This document shows, in pieces, positions 1 to 12,000 of a stretch of DNA of 64,000 nucleotides; within the stretch, counting starts at the first letter, position 1; each line of letters opens with the position of its first letter. Source of the stretch: Chaetorhynchus papuensis. Its lineage: Eukaryota > Chordata > Aves > Passeriformes > Rhipiduridae. The stretch lies in the NCBI GenBank assembly GCA_013396525.1, contig VWYX01000704.1:124001-188000 (forward strand). The letters run 5' to 3'. Below the pieces are notes generated by a model. That model saw only the letters and a program-made list of their open reading frames with translations, made no database searches and had not been told where the DNA came from. A program made the translations under genes and the position numbers.

Positions 1-3000
1 TGAAACAGTCTTCGTTATGTCGGTCCTCTTTCTTCCAATCCATTATTTCTGCAGCATGGAATAAAATTTCCTTTATTCCTTATTGGACAAGTGACAGTTG
101 TAACTATGGCTTCATCCCCTGTTTTCAGATGAGGGTTTCAAAAGCCAGTTTCCAGTTGTGCAATGGGAGGTGAGCTTTCTTTATTAGTTTGAGCTCTGTT
201 TCACGTCCTGCCGAGCAGCTGAAATTAAGGGTGTTTGTAATGGCTGTGGGGAAGGGTAGGAGGAGACTTAGTAGCGTTCAAGTGGGTGGTGGCAATGAGG
301 AAGGTGAGTGGACTGGAACAACTGCACTCTTTCCACCTTAAAGCTTTTTTCCTACGTTGTTTTGGAATTTCTTCTGAATGACATAACTGCCTCTGACGGC
401 ATCTCGTGAACAGCTCTCCTTAGGGTGATCTGTGTCATTAGTGCATGCTTGGAGATCCCTTATTTCTTAAAAAACTGTGGGTTTAAAACAGAAAAACCCC
501 TGTAATTCCTGACGTATGGTGATGGGAGACATACTGTTATCTGCAGGTTGGAACTTTAACTTCTCTTCCTTGTGGACAAGTGTGAGCTGGGTGGACTTTG
601 CTGTTCCCTGAGGACGAAGGGCACAACCTTGAGGCTGTTGCAACACTGAGCTTTTTGTACCCCTGTACCAGCTTCAAGCCACAGACATGGGGGCAGCACC
701 AAAACCACCAAACCTTGCTGGTTTTGGTGCTGCTTGGCCCAGAGGGACCCAGAAGATGCTATTAGTGAGGCAGGCAGTTGTTCAAGCTTGTTAAAAGAAT
801 ATTTTTCTTTCTCCCAAAGCTCAGAATTGGCCTCTGTGAGCCTTGTCTGGGCAGTGTGTCCTCACTGGATAGCCAAGTGTGAAATCTGAATTGGCTCCAC
901 TTAGAGACTGTTCCTGTGAAAAGCAGAACTTGTTATCTCAGGAGCTGCTTTCAGCCACTCTGGGCTTTGTCAGGTCCTTGTGTTCATCCCTTTTCATCTG
1001 TGCTGTGCCTCCTCTGCATATCCTCTTATCCCTGGGTCTCACCTTTTCATCTATTTATTGCACAGCGTCTCTACTGCATTATTTTAGCACCTGATCCTGC
1101 TGCTAGATGTAATCAAAATTCATGTTTCACCAGAAAAAAAATTACACCAAAAAGAACAGTTTAATTTATGTGGTTTTAATGGCAGGGACAGAACTTTCAG
1201 TCAACTCAAAAGAAATTGTATGGCATTCCTGAAGCTCGTGTTACAACAGTCTTTCCTAAAAGGCATCCCCAAGTCTTTTTGGAAAAAAAAAAGGGAATTT
1301 TAGCTCTAAATTCTGAGATGATTTATTCGGGTAGGAATTGGAAAATAGGTCTGGTGTACAGAGGCATAACCCACAAAATGGAATCCTGTGGTCTTTAACT
1401 GAATTACTTCTCCTTTGAGGAATTAAACTATTTTAGTTGGGAAAACATTTTTAGTATGGGAATAAATGCACTCATATCAAAATAACCCATTACAGCTAAA
1501 TCTGTGGAGATTTGGAACATCTTTCAGATGTGGCCTAATTTATTTTAATTGAATGCTTCCCAGGAGTGCTGAAGGACTGGAAGAAAAATCGAGTAGCTAC
1601 TTTTTCTATTTTCTGTCATCTTCAGGAAAGTCATTAACCTCCAAGAGAGGGGCTGTGTCACTTCAGTGTCACATGAACGGTGTTCTCTTGCTCTGTAGGG
1701 GCAGCAGGTTTGCAAGAGGAGTCACTTTGGGCTCGAGTGCTTGCAGAGCTGAGGACGTGGTTGGCTCTTCCACTGCCTTCAGATCCTGGAGAAGTGGTGG
1801 AGAGGGAATAACTGTGAGGAGCTGAAAGGGGTATGTAATGTTTCACTTGCAAACTGATCCCATCCTTCACCTGAGTGTGTTTCCTGTGCCAGGCAGTCTT
1901 TGGCTTTCGAGGGAAAAGTGCTCTCCAAGCTGTTTCTTTGCCAGGAAATCGTTAACTTATTCTCTCTGTAGAGCATTTGATGACTGGAAAAAAGCCCCTC
2001 ACAGATGTGCAGCACTGTCTGTCTTAGTGCAATTCCTTACCCACCTGGAAAGACTGGATTTTAGTCCTTTGTTCTCCTTATTGTAATGGAAGGACAGAGG
2101 TGTAGAGAAAGAAGAAGGAATAATTACCAGAAAAGTTGAGGAGAAAGAAGCAGCAGGATTGGAACATTTGGCTTAAAATGCAAGAAATAACTGGAAATGA
2201 TGTGTTGCTGAGGTGGCTGGGGGGGAACAACAAAATGCTCTACGCTCTAAGCCTGGTTCTGGGAGCTGTGTGACCAGGAACTGATGGAGGTGAGAGTCAG
2301 GGCTCTTTCAGTAAGAAGTGGTAAGAATTAGTGATTCAGACAATGCCTGGGAAAGCAGTGAGATCGTGAAAACAGCTTCCTTGTTGTCCCAGCACACTGG
2401 AAAGGAGTCCTCCAGAAATCCTTAGTACAGAACATGAGTCCACGTTCTGCTCCTCCCAGTGGGAGTGCAAACACCCAACTGCCTTGTCCAAAACTGTTTC
2501 CCTTTGCAGAAGTGCACCCAACACTTGGGTGCTTCCACAGCCTCCCCAGAGCTTCAGAGAAGAGACTTTAGTCCTTTTCTCTGATTACAGAAAGCAGATA
2601 CTGCAGTGCCCAATTCTGTTGTGTTCTCATGCTCTGATAGCTTGTTTTGCTTTGTCTCACTTATGCTGTGAAGTGCCAGTCACAGTTACCATAAACCCTT
2701 TTTGTTGACCAATTTGCATTTTTGACTAGCAATAATTGTCTTTTTATACTTCATGTTTTGGGTGGCACTAAAGCTCAATGGTGTATTGTGGGCTCTTTGT
2801 TCGGCCCTACAAAACAGTTCTTGTGTGAGCACAGCTCTAACAGATGATCTAAGCCACCCTGATACAAAAACTGTCCACAGTTGTTTTCCTCGCTCTTTTA
2901 AATAGTTTATTTTTATGTTTGCTGATAACTACTCCATGTAGTAGGCAAATTTATTTTTAGAGATGGGCTCTGTGTCTTTCCCAGCATCTGTCAGAAGTGA

Positions 3001-5932
3001 AGTCCTGTTCAGCAGATGGAATTTAATTTCCTGTGGTGAGCTCTCATGGATTCGGTGTAGACTTGAGAATATGGAGTGAGTTAATGAAGGATAACTCCAT
3101 TTGGGGTCAGACTCCCACTCCGGTTAATCCCTGTGGGAAGGCATTAGTGCAGGACTAGTGATTCTAATGGGCATCAAGCAGCACAGCAGATCAAGGGTGC
3201 TGAGCTGAGGGGATGTGCATCCTCCAGTCCCTTTGCTAAGATGCTTTAAGTATAATTAGACTTGGGCAAACCAGGGAGGTTCTCTTCTGGAGCCAGGAAG
3301 GGTTTGCAGCCTTTTCAGCCCTGCCATGTGATGGGTATTCACTCTCCAAGCCAGCTGTGGTTTTAAATAGGAATTTTTAGAGCTTTCCTGCAGAATGGTT
3401 GAACTTTGAGACCTTCTTGACAAGTATTTGTCCTACAGAAGTGAGGATGAGGATTATTTATCTGCTTTACTGCAAACGTTGACTTGTGTACTTGAGGTGG
3501 TGTTATGCAAAGCTAATCCTGGATTAGTGCCTTTCCAAGCAGGCAGGGTAAAAGTGGCTCTGGCAGTTGAGCTCCTGAAAAAAAAGCTGTCACACCTAGG
3601 GAACAGCACACCTGAGACCCCCCAGAGATGCAGGAATTTTATGGATTGCACTGGAATTCAGTATTGTGCACAGCCTGGGCTTTAGCATCAAACGTGGAGA
3701 GCAGTTGGCATTGCAATAAATGAACTTCCTTGGAGTGTAATTAAGCTGAGAGCAGAGACCAAACCAATTAATACTTTAATTTTGAAGGCTAGATTTGCCC
3801 ACATTGAAAAAGATGGATTTCAAAATGAGGAACGTGTGGCTTCCACTGAAATTTGTGGCGTTTTTTCTAATCTTTGCTATATTTAAGTCAACAAAATGTG
3901 ACTGAAGTTCCCTAAACCAGAACACTTTTTTTAGTGTGGCTGTGGGTGCTCAACAGCTCTGGATGGCTTTTGCTTCCTAAGCAGCTTTCTGTGAACATCA
4001 GGCTTGCTGTGTGTGGGTGTGTAATTTAAATATTGCCCTCTGCAATTTGAGCCGTGTGTGTGTAAATTCATGTGGCATACGTGTGTATGTGTGGTATATC
4101 AACTTACACTGTAGGTGTTCATAGGTATTTATTTAAATAGATATAAAAATAAGCACAAGTAAGTGCAGTCAGTAGAAACAAAACCCTTCACCATCCACCT
4201 GGACTCGCTGTCCTGATGGATTTAAGGGGTGGCTGAACATTTGATCCTGATATTGCCATAGCAACTGGCCAGTTATCCTCAGCTGAGCACTGGGGTAGCT
4301 CCAGTGACTCCCAGTGTCAGGCTGCTCTAAACTCACCCAGGGAGAGGGAGAGGTTCACGTTTCCCTGGGGTTTGAGCAATCCCTGGGTTGCAGGTGACTG
4401 CAGAGTGGTGCTGTAGAGCTCCCACTGCAGGCCTCTTGTCCTTGGCTGACTCTGGAGCCCTTGGCATTTTTCTGCTTTTGCAAAGGTGTTTTATTCGTTT
4501 TTTTAGGTGGTTTGGGTATTCTGGGGTTCATGTTGCAGTGAATAAAAACTGTAACACGTTTGAGATGAGTTTCTGCTGCCTCGTTTAACCAGACAGATTT
4601 CTATTTCTGCACATTTTTTGTCAGGGGGAGGTGTTGAAGAAAGGACTCCTTCCTGAGACCTCAGTGCTTCTGACTACTGGATTTTAACTAAAACCTTTAA
4701 TAATCAGATTCTAGCTAGCAATTTAATCTGTATTACAAGTAATTGTGAGACCCTGGAAATGTCAAATACAGTATCTGAAATCTTTGAACATTTTATTTAA
4801 AAATTTGACAAAATTACTGCAGCCTGAATCCAGGGGGTGATCTCACTCCTGTTTACCAAACCTGAGTTGCTGCTTGGCTCTTAAGCCTAACATAAATCAA
4901 TGGGGAAGTATTTTTTCTGTAGAACTTTAATTTCCTCCACTGGACAGTTTTATATAACCTGCCATTTTAATACTGCACCACTTTTCTTTCCAACAAAAGC
5001 AACGTATCAAAAACTGTAAATCAGGTTTGCTTACAGGGAGAAATACAGTGCAAATAAGATGCTTTAGCTTTGTGGGACTCTCTTTTCCAAAATAAAACTC
5101 CAGAAACTGTTTTAAGATTCAGGAGAGCGTTTTTAAAACAAGGAGTCTGACTGATTACTCTCTTTGTGTTTGATTGCATAAGAATTGTCAGCTGTTCAGG
5201 TTGGGGGTTTTTTTTTAAGAAAAAAAAAGGCAGCTCTTGCAACATTCTGATTTATGCTGGCTCCCACTTCTTGCATTATTTACTCTCCTGGATAAGGAAA
5301 ACCACATCTGTTCTTTTGGGTTTGTTTTTTTTTTTTTAGGGCTGATCTGTCTAGAGGGAGGCTAAACCAGCAGAGAGTATGGACAGTGTGAGCAAAGCTT
5401 CCATCAGAGAGCTCTTGTCCTCTGAAGAGTTTGCCTTTTTGCTTCAGAGATACCAGACTGTGCAAAACAGGAGATGCAGCTCTGTATCTTGGTTACCACA
5501 CTGAGGGCTAATCTTTCAGCCAGGGAGGTTTTTGACATAGTAACAACCTGCAAAGCTTTAGTGCCAGGATGAGGAGCAAACCTGAAGCACCAATCTCAGG
5601 ATGGAAGTGAGGTTTGTATGAAGCTCTGCTGCTCCTGGAGCCCAAACAGTGGGTTGGGTCGTGGAAGGGGTTGTTTAAAAGAGCTTTTGTTCAGCTGTTA
5701 GAAGTGAGGGAGTTTTGTCATTTGAGTGAAAAAATTTAGAATTATGTAGGTGGGAATGTTTTAATCTTTGTCACTGTGGGAATTGAATCACTTTCTCCTG
5801 GTTGATGGTGTAATGTGGGAAGACACTGAGTTGGATTTGGAGAGCTGCTGGGTGTTTGCCTGTATCCTTTGACTGTGGAGTCCTCCTAACCAGAAACACA
5901 CCTTGTGCTTTTTGGGTTTCTTCTGCTCTTAG
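1..5932 (+). other. VMP1: upstream VMP1 intron (no gene seen)
   Basis: The 5.9 kb before the first coding exon is AT-rich, lacks a CpG island, and has only short, unrecognisable open frames in all six directions. Given the vertebrate gene structure it is most likely the intron after a non-coding first exon that lies outside the window. A GT-rich patch at about 4008-4095 is the only simple repeat of note. Confidence 0.7.
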
Positions 5933-5958
5933 ATCCCCACACGTGACTGATCTATGAA
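5933..5958 (+). other. VMP1: VMP1 5'UTR part of the first coding exon
   Basis: A pyrimidine-rich tract followed by CTCTTAG (ending 5932) is a good splice acceptor, so the exon begins at 5933 and has 26 non-coding bases before the start codon. The rest of the 5'UTR must come from at least one upstream exon outside the window. It contains an out-of-frame ATG at 5954, five bases before the true start. Confidence 0.75.
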
Positions 5959-6034
5959 ATGGCAGAGAATGGCACAGACTGTGACCAGAGACGCATAAGA
6001 ATGAGCAAAGAGCAGCACAATGGAAACTTCACAG
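5959..6034 (+). CDS. VMP1: VMP1 coding exon 1 (residues 1-25 and part of 26)
   Basis: Starts MAENGTDCDQRR, as in the mammalian N-terminus MAENG..CDQRR, and ends in NGNFT plus one base of an Asp codon before GTAGGT. The main ATG has G at -3 and G at +4. The intron after it is in phase 1. This is the cytosolic, hydrophilic N-terminus. Confidence 0.95.
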
Positions 6035-9000
6035 GTAGGTGGAAAATCACTTTGTGTTCTCAGCTGGCCTGTTTGGGGTGGAAAATGACCAGCACAACAT
6101 TGAAAAGGAATTGATGTTGCTTTTCTGTTGAGGCCAGGCTGGATGGGGCCACCTGATCTACTGAGTGGCACCTGTGCCCGTGCCAGGGGGTGGAATGAGA
6201 TGGGCTTTAAGGTCCCTTCCAACCCAAACCACTCTGAGATTCTGTGACTTTACTCCAACATAATGCAAAGGGCCTTGATGCCTGAATCAATCTCAGAAAC
6301 CTCAGTCAGCTCTAAACCTGAAGCCTGGAGGAGGATTTGGGATTTCAAAGCCATGGAATAGATTTGTTGTGTATTTCCATTCACATTTCTCTTACACTCT
6401 TTTCTCCTCCCAAAGTTCTTGATCTGTGGTTCATGTACATTTATGCCCCACAAAGCTGACCTGGGTACCAACAGGGGCTACAACAACAAAAAAACCCCCT
6501 AAAAAAATTAAACTCTGTTGGTGAATGTGTGGCTGTGGAAGTCAGGCTGTACAACCCCACCCTTTGGCACTGAAAAGTTAGTTCTTGGTAATAAAAAATC
6601 TGTTTTACTCTGGGACAGATCCAGTTATTAGTCTCCCAATTTCTAGCTGTTCTGTTGAAATTCAATGTCACTATAATTTATGGGTTTCAGTGATAAATTA
6701 CCAACAAAACAGTTTTAACTACTTCACCTCCTGCCTCTCCTCTGTTTTTCTTACTGGTATGTCTGAAGTAGCCTGGGGTTAATGCTTAGAACTCATGCAA
6801 AATAACCTGAAAACACTAATGAAGATTTTTGTGTCACTGAATTATCCGTGCTGTGTAGTAAAGCATGGAAATTATAATCATCTTTCTTTGTTTCCTGTCA
6901 GCTTTGAATGTGCCAGTTCCATATTTAATTAAGTTTTGTAATCAAGTGATTTCTCAAGTTGTGTGCAGTCTTACACCATTGTCTTTTACGACCTTTTACT
7001 AAAAACGAAGTCATAAAAACAAGGTTGAAACATTTTTATTACACATATTAAGCGAGAAAGATTAACTGCATGTTTGTATGTATGGAACAAATTAAAGCCT
7101 TTTACTTAAAGCCTTAAATCATTCTGTAACTCTGAGGGAATGTAGATGTTCTCCAGTATTTGCCATTGCAGGATTTCTCTTAGTTCATCTAAAGCAACTG
7201 ATTTTGCAGCTAAGGAATACAGAATTAAGTGGGCTGTGTGACTAATGAGATCTGCAATTTCTGTGTAAATACCAGCATCTGATAAGGCAGAATGTTTGAA
7301 TTGCTGGAGTAAGACTGAAATAATACATCTTGGGTTGCAATATGCTGGAGATCAGATGAGATTAATATTTTAAATGCAACAGCTTTTTAAAAATCTAAAA
7401 TTTATGGATATTATTACAATGCAAAATAGAATACATGTGTTGTGACTGTGTAGTAAGTGATGTTTAAACAAGTTTGGTGTCTGTTTGGATACAAGTGTAT
7501 TTCGTCATTGTTTACTGGTATTACTTTTTAAATCTTATTCCAGAATTCCTTTTCTTTAAAAGTTTAAAAATTATTACTGCTCCTTAGCTCGACAACCTTT
7601 GAACAAGCCATTCTCCTCCAAAAAAACCAGCTCGGGTTTGAGGGTTTATTCATCTGATTGTGAGCACAAAGTAACACCTTGATTAGAAAAACCTTTTTGT
7701 GTCCTTGCCTGGCAGTGAGCAGGGCCTGGGCTGGGTGTGAGCTCAATCCCGGGCAGGGCTGTGCTCCAAAAGCAGCTCCTTTGCACAGGAGGAGTTTGGG
7801 AGAAGCTGGCCAGGCTCCTGGCTGGGAGGGCAGGTGCTCTTCTCCAGTTACACGGTGGCTGAGGGGGATAAAGAGCACGTGTAATTCCATCTGCTTCCAG
7901 CACAGGAGGCTGGGAATAGCTCTCCTGGAAAAGAACCAGCTCAAAAGCTCCGAGTGAAATGTCTCTGCAGCGGGTGCTGAAGTCACGTTTGACCTGGGGT
8001 GGTGGCTGCTTTTAGCTCCCTGGGCAGTGCCCTGCAGAAGGGCTGCTGGAGCTGCCAGGCCTGTGGCACCCTGGTTTCCTGAATGCCTGTCAGCTACAGG
8101 GGGGAGCAAACCACTGCATTTCCTGGATGTCACCTGATTCCTGAGGCACTGGCAGCAAACGCTTTGGGATCAGGAGAAAAGATGGCTGAGAGCTCACGTT
8201 AACTTCCTAACAAATTTTTTAAAAATCAGTGTTGTTTTTGGGTGGGATAGAACCTGACCTGCCAGCCTGTGCTTTTACATATTTCTTTTGCTTTTCACTT
8301 GCAGATTCCTCTATGTTGAGCGAGCGGAAGCGAAGGGAGCGAGAGGAGAGGTTGAATATTGTACTGTGGAAAAAACCGCTTGTTACCTTGCAGTATTTTT
8401 GCCTGGAAACTCTAATAAACTTGAAGGAATGGACCATAAAGTAAAGATCATTTCTTTAACTTCTACTAAGCGTTCTGGGGAAACCCATGCTCTGATTCAG
8501 TAGGTCATTCTGACATCTCACTTTCCCTGATGATTCACAACTTGAAAACTGTTTTTTTCACAGAACACGTGTATTTTTGTCCCTTAAAGGTGGCTGCTGG
8601 AACATCCCACGCTTGTAGCCGTGCACTCAGACCTTCTGCCTAAATTCCATAAGTGCAGCAAGGTGCTTGGGGGAGAAAATGGCAAACTGCCTTTCTGAAG
8701 TGTTGAATATTCCAATTTGAAGGAGTGGGACAGTGTTTAGCAACCCTTAAGGCAAGGGATATTGTAGTTATGAGTGCAGTGTTAAGCACTGACCTACTAA
8801 TGCAGGTATTGGTATCACTGAGTAATCTTCAACTAGCTCAGCCAGGGCAGAGATCAGGGTTATGTGGAGCTTGCAGTGATGTTTATGGTGCTGTAAAGAG
8901 GACTTTGCTTCTCTGTGGGCCCTTTTACAGCAGGAAATGATTTATTAAAGCACTTTCCCTGAGTGTTATTTTCACACTGGATAAAATCAGCTTTTATTCC

Positions 9001-12000
9001 AGTGAGAGAAGTTGTGAGGAGCAGTCCTGCCATTCCCTGCTAGTGCTGAAATGCAGAGCCAGTTCTTAAGGCACAGGGCCCGAGGCTTTAGGCTGCCAAA
9101 ACATGAGTACAATTTGCAATGAAAATGCCAAGAGTAGCAGCCATCCAGTGCTTGTGTTGGTAACTGGGCTCTGTTGTGCTTGGGATTGAGTTCACCAAGG
9201 CTTTCCTAGTCAGGAGACAGGATCTAATGTCACCTTGGGTGACTCCAGCTGTTGGGCTGCTCCTCTGCAGGGTGAGCTGGGCCTGGTGCTCAGGGTTGTG
9301 CTCACTGATCCTCTGGGCTAGGCTGGAGGTGCTGGCAGTTCAGATTTACTGAGAGAAACTTCTATTTTCCATTTTCTTTGGAAATTATTTGCATGAAAAA
9401 TACGAGGTTTATGTAGTGTAGTCTTAATTCCCTTTTACACCCCACACCTCCCAAAAAAAATCTAACCCCCAAGCCTGTTTATTTTATTATGTGCATTCTT
9501 CCAACTACCATTAGGAATTGTCTCTGAGAACTGTTTCACTGGGTCTGACATCTGTAATTTCTGAAAATCTCCAAGCATTTATTTAAACTAAGCAGAAACA
9601 ACATTTGGGGATTTATTTTAAGACCTCAAATCTTATTTGGCTTCCTAGACATCCAATTCTGTTACAGATAGCACTTGCCTCCTCTGCTGAGCAGCACATT
9701 CAGTTGTCTGGCACTCCCCTGACAGAATCTTTACAGAAAATAACCCTGACTATTATAAGCTATTAAGTTGAGACCTCAGATTGACTCTTAATGATCTCCT
9801 GTGTTCCATTGCATAAATTGTGTTTTGAATGAAAATCACTTGAAACTTCAGTTGTCGTACTAATGTAAGCAGCACTAACTTTAATTTTAAAATATTTTGA
9901 GTGCTCTTTTCAGTTTGCTTAATATGAAGTATTTGGTGCTGCTTTCCTGTGCTATGTCTCACATTTCTATCTTTTTCTGTCTAAATAGATAAGTTACATT
10001 CACAGTTTGCTGTTATAGTCTGGAAAGTGATGCTAGCACTTGCTTTTTGATATATCATTAGGTGACAATATAATAATGTTTTCTGGAAAATAATAAGTGT
10101 ATTTGCTAATCTACTGTGTGTGGCCACACGCATATCAAGCAGAAAAAAACCCAGTAAAACCAAACATGCTCAAAAATTATTTGGGAGCAAATGACTTTGG
10201 AACACTTTTCTCCCTTTACTCACCTAATGCTTCAGAGTTACCTGAAATATATTTATTAAATTTGGAGCTGTTACAAGATATTCATTTTAACAGATGAGGG
10301 GAAACAAAATAATGTAAAGATGTGTTCCTGTGACTGTCACTGTGGCTCTGCCCAGCAGCACAGTTGGAAATCAGCATTTCTGAATTCCACCCAGCTCGTC
10401 CTTGCCCAGGGCCAGTGCAGGGCCTGCTTTGCTCTGTGCTTGGCCACAGCTGCTGCTCAGGGTCTGGGTCTGACTCTTGGCTCCAGAAGCTGAATTGTTT
10501 TCAGCTTGTGTTTGTTTTCAGACAGTTACTTTGTTTTTCTTTATTTAAAAAAAATAAAATATGCGTGGCTGAACTTTGATCTCGCTTGACAGCGAAGCAG
10601 AGATTTTTCCCTAAAGAGTAAAGGCTCCCCAGATATTTTCTTGGGAGGTTTACGCTTCTATTAGAACAAACTTTTCAGCTGCCGTTGTCCCTGCTGAGTA
10701 CCTCCAGGCATCCCCAGTCCCAGGGGTAACTGGGTTACTTTGAAATGCATGCTCAACGATGAAAAACCCTAATTTACCATTTGTCTTTAAGATTGTGGCG
10801 TCGGCGAGGCGTCCTGGTGTGTGTGTTGCTGGCACTGGCAGTGCTCACAGCCATGTACTACATCGAAGGAGCACATCAACAGGTACCCCCTCTGCTTCCC
10901 TGGCTGCCTCCCACTCCCTTGTCCCTGTTCTGGGAATTGAATGAATTGTGCTGGGATCTCCATGAATTTATAATGTGCCTTTTGAACTGCTCACTCCGGG
11001 TTTGTTTCTCAAGTCGTGACTGCTCCGTTGGCTGTGCATGAGTTGTGTTTCGGAGGTGGGGAGGGCTGAGCCGTGTCATTTGATGTGTTCTGTTGGATCT
11101 GGAGGTGTCTCATCTATTCCTGAGTAAAGCACACCTCGGGTGCTGCAGCACTCCTTCACAGCTGCTGTCAGCAAGCTTTTCATGGTGGTGGGAGCTCATG
11201 AGGGAAAATGTTACCCTGAGTCATGGCAGAGCTTCGTGGTTCCCAAGAAATTATTCTTGTGTTTCTGTGCAAGGGTGTCCTGCCCAGCTGGGACAGGCAC
11301 ATACAGAGATCTAAAATGGTTTCATTTCTGTGGGCAGCAGACAGCCAGCATTTTCATGTTTTCTTAAAAGTAACAAACCTGCTGCTCGCTGCTCCAAGAT
11401 ACAACATCCAGCAGACTCACTGGGGGTGCAGCTGATTTTATTCCTTTATTTAAACTGTTCAGACAATTCCCTGAGCTGCCTGGGCTCTACTGGACGCTCT
11501 CTGGGTCTTGCTCCTCGTCGGCCTGTTCTGGATTTCAACCTCCTGTTATTGAACCTGAGTTTTCATCTGTCTCCTTGGAAACTTGCTGATGGCAAGATGT
11601 GGGGTTTTTTCTTTTGAAAGTGCACTGTTTTCTTCACATGTCTGTGCTGTAACTGTAATAAATTTCAAATAGAAGTATCTAGGATTCTATTCAAGTTGTT
11701 ATAAACCAGATAAATGTCTGTGTTAGCTTGTAGCTTAATTTTCTCCCTTGGAGATATCATAATTTATATATTTTTTTTCTTTTTTGTGACTTTCCTTGCT
11801 CAGTATGTGCGGTACATGGAGAAGAAGTTCTTCTGGTGTGCCTACTGGGTAGGATTGGGCATTCTGTCCTCTGTTGGGCTTGGAACAGGTCTCCACACCT
11901 TTCTGCTCTACTTGGTAAGGATATTTCCACACCATATCCTTTCTGAATTGAGTACTTTAATTGCTGCGGATTTTAAATTATGTGAATAAATAATTTCCTG

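Noticed and set aside
1..5932. VMP1 promoter or CpG island at the window start
   Set aside because: The stretch is AT-rich with few CpG and no promoter-like block; the promoter must be upstream of the window.
7564..8133. 189-codon open frame on the minus strand in the first intron
   Set aside because: It lies in a GC-richer stretch poor in stop codons. The predicted protein is Ala/Pro/Ser-rich without a motif, and no splice or poly(A) signals frame it.
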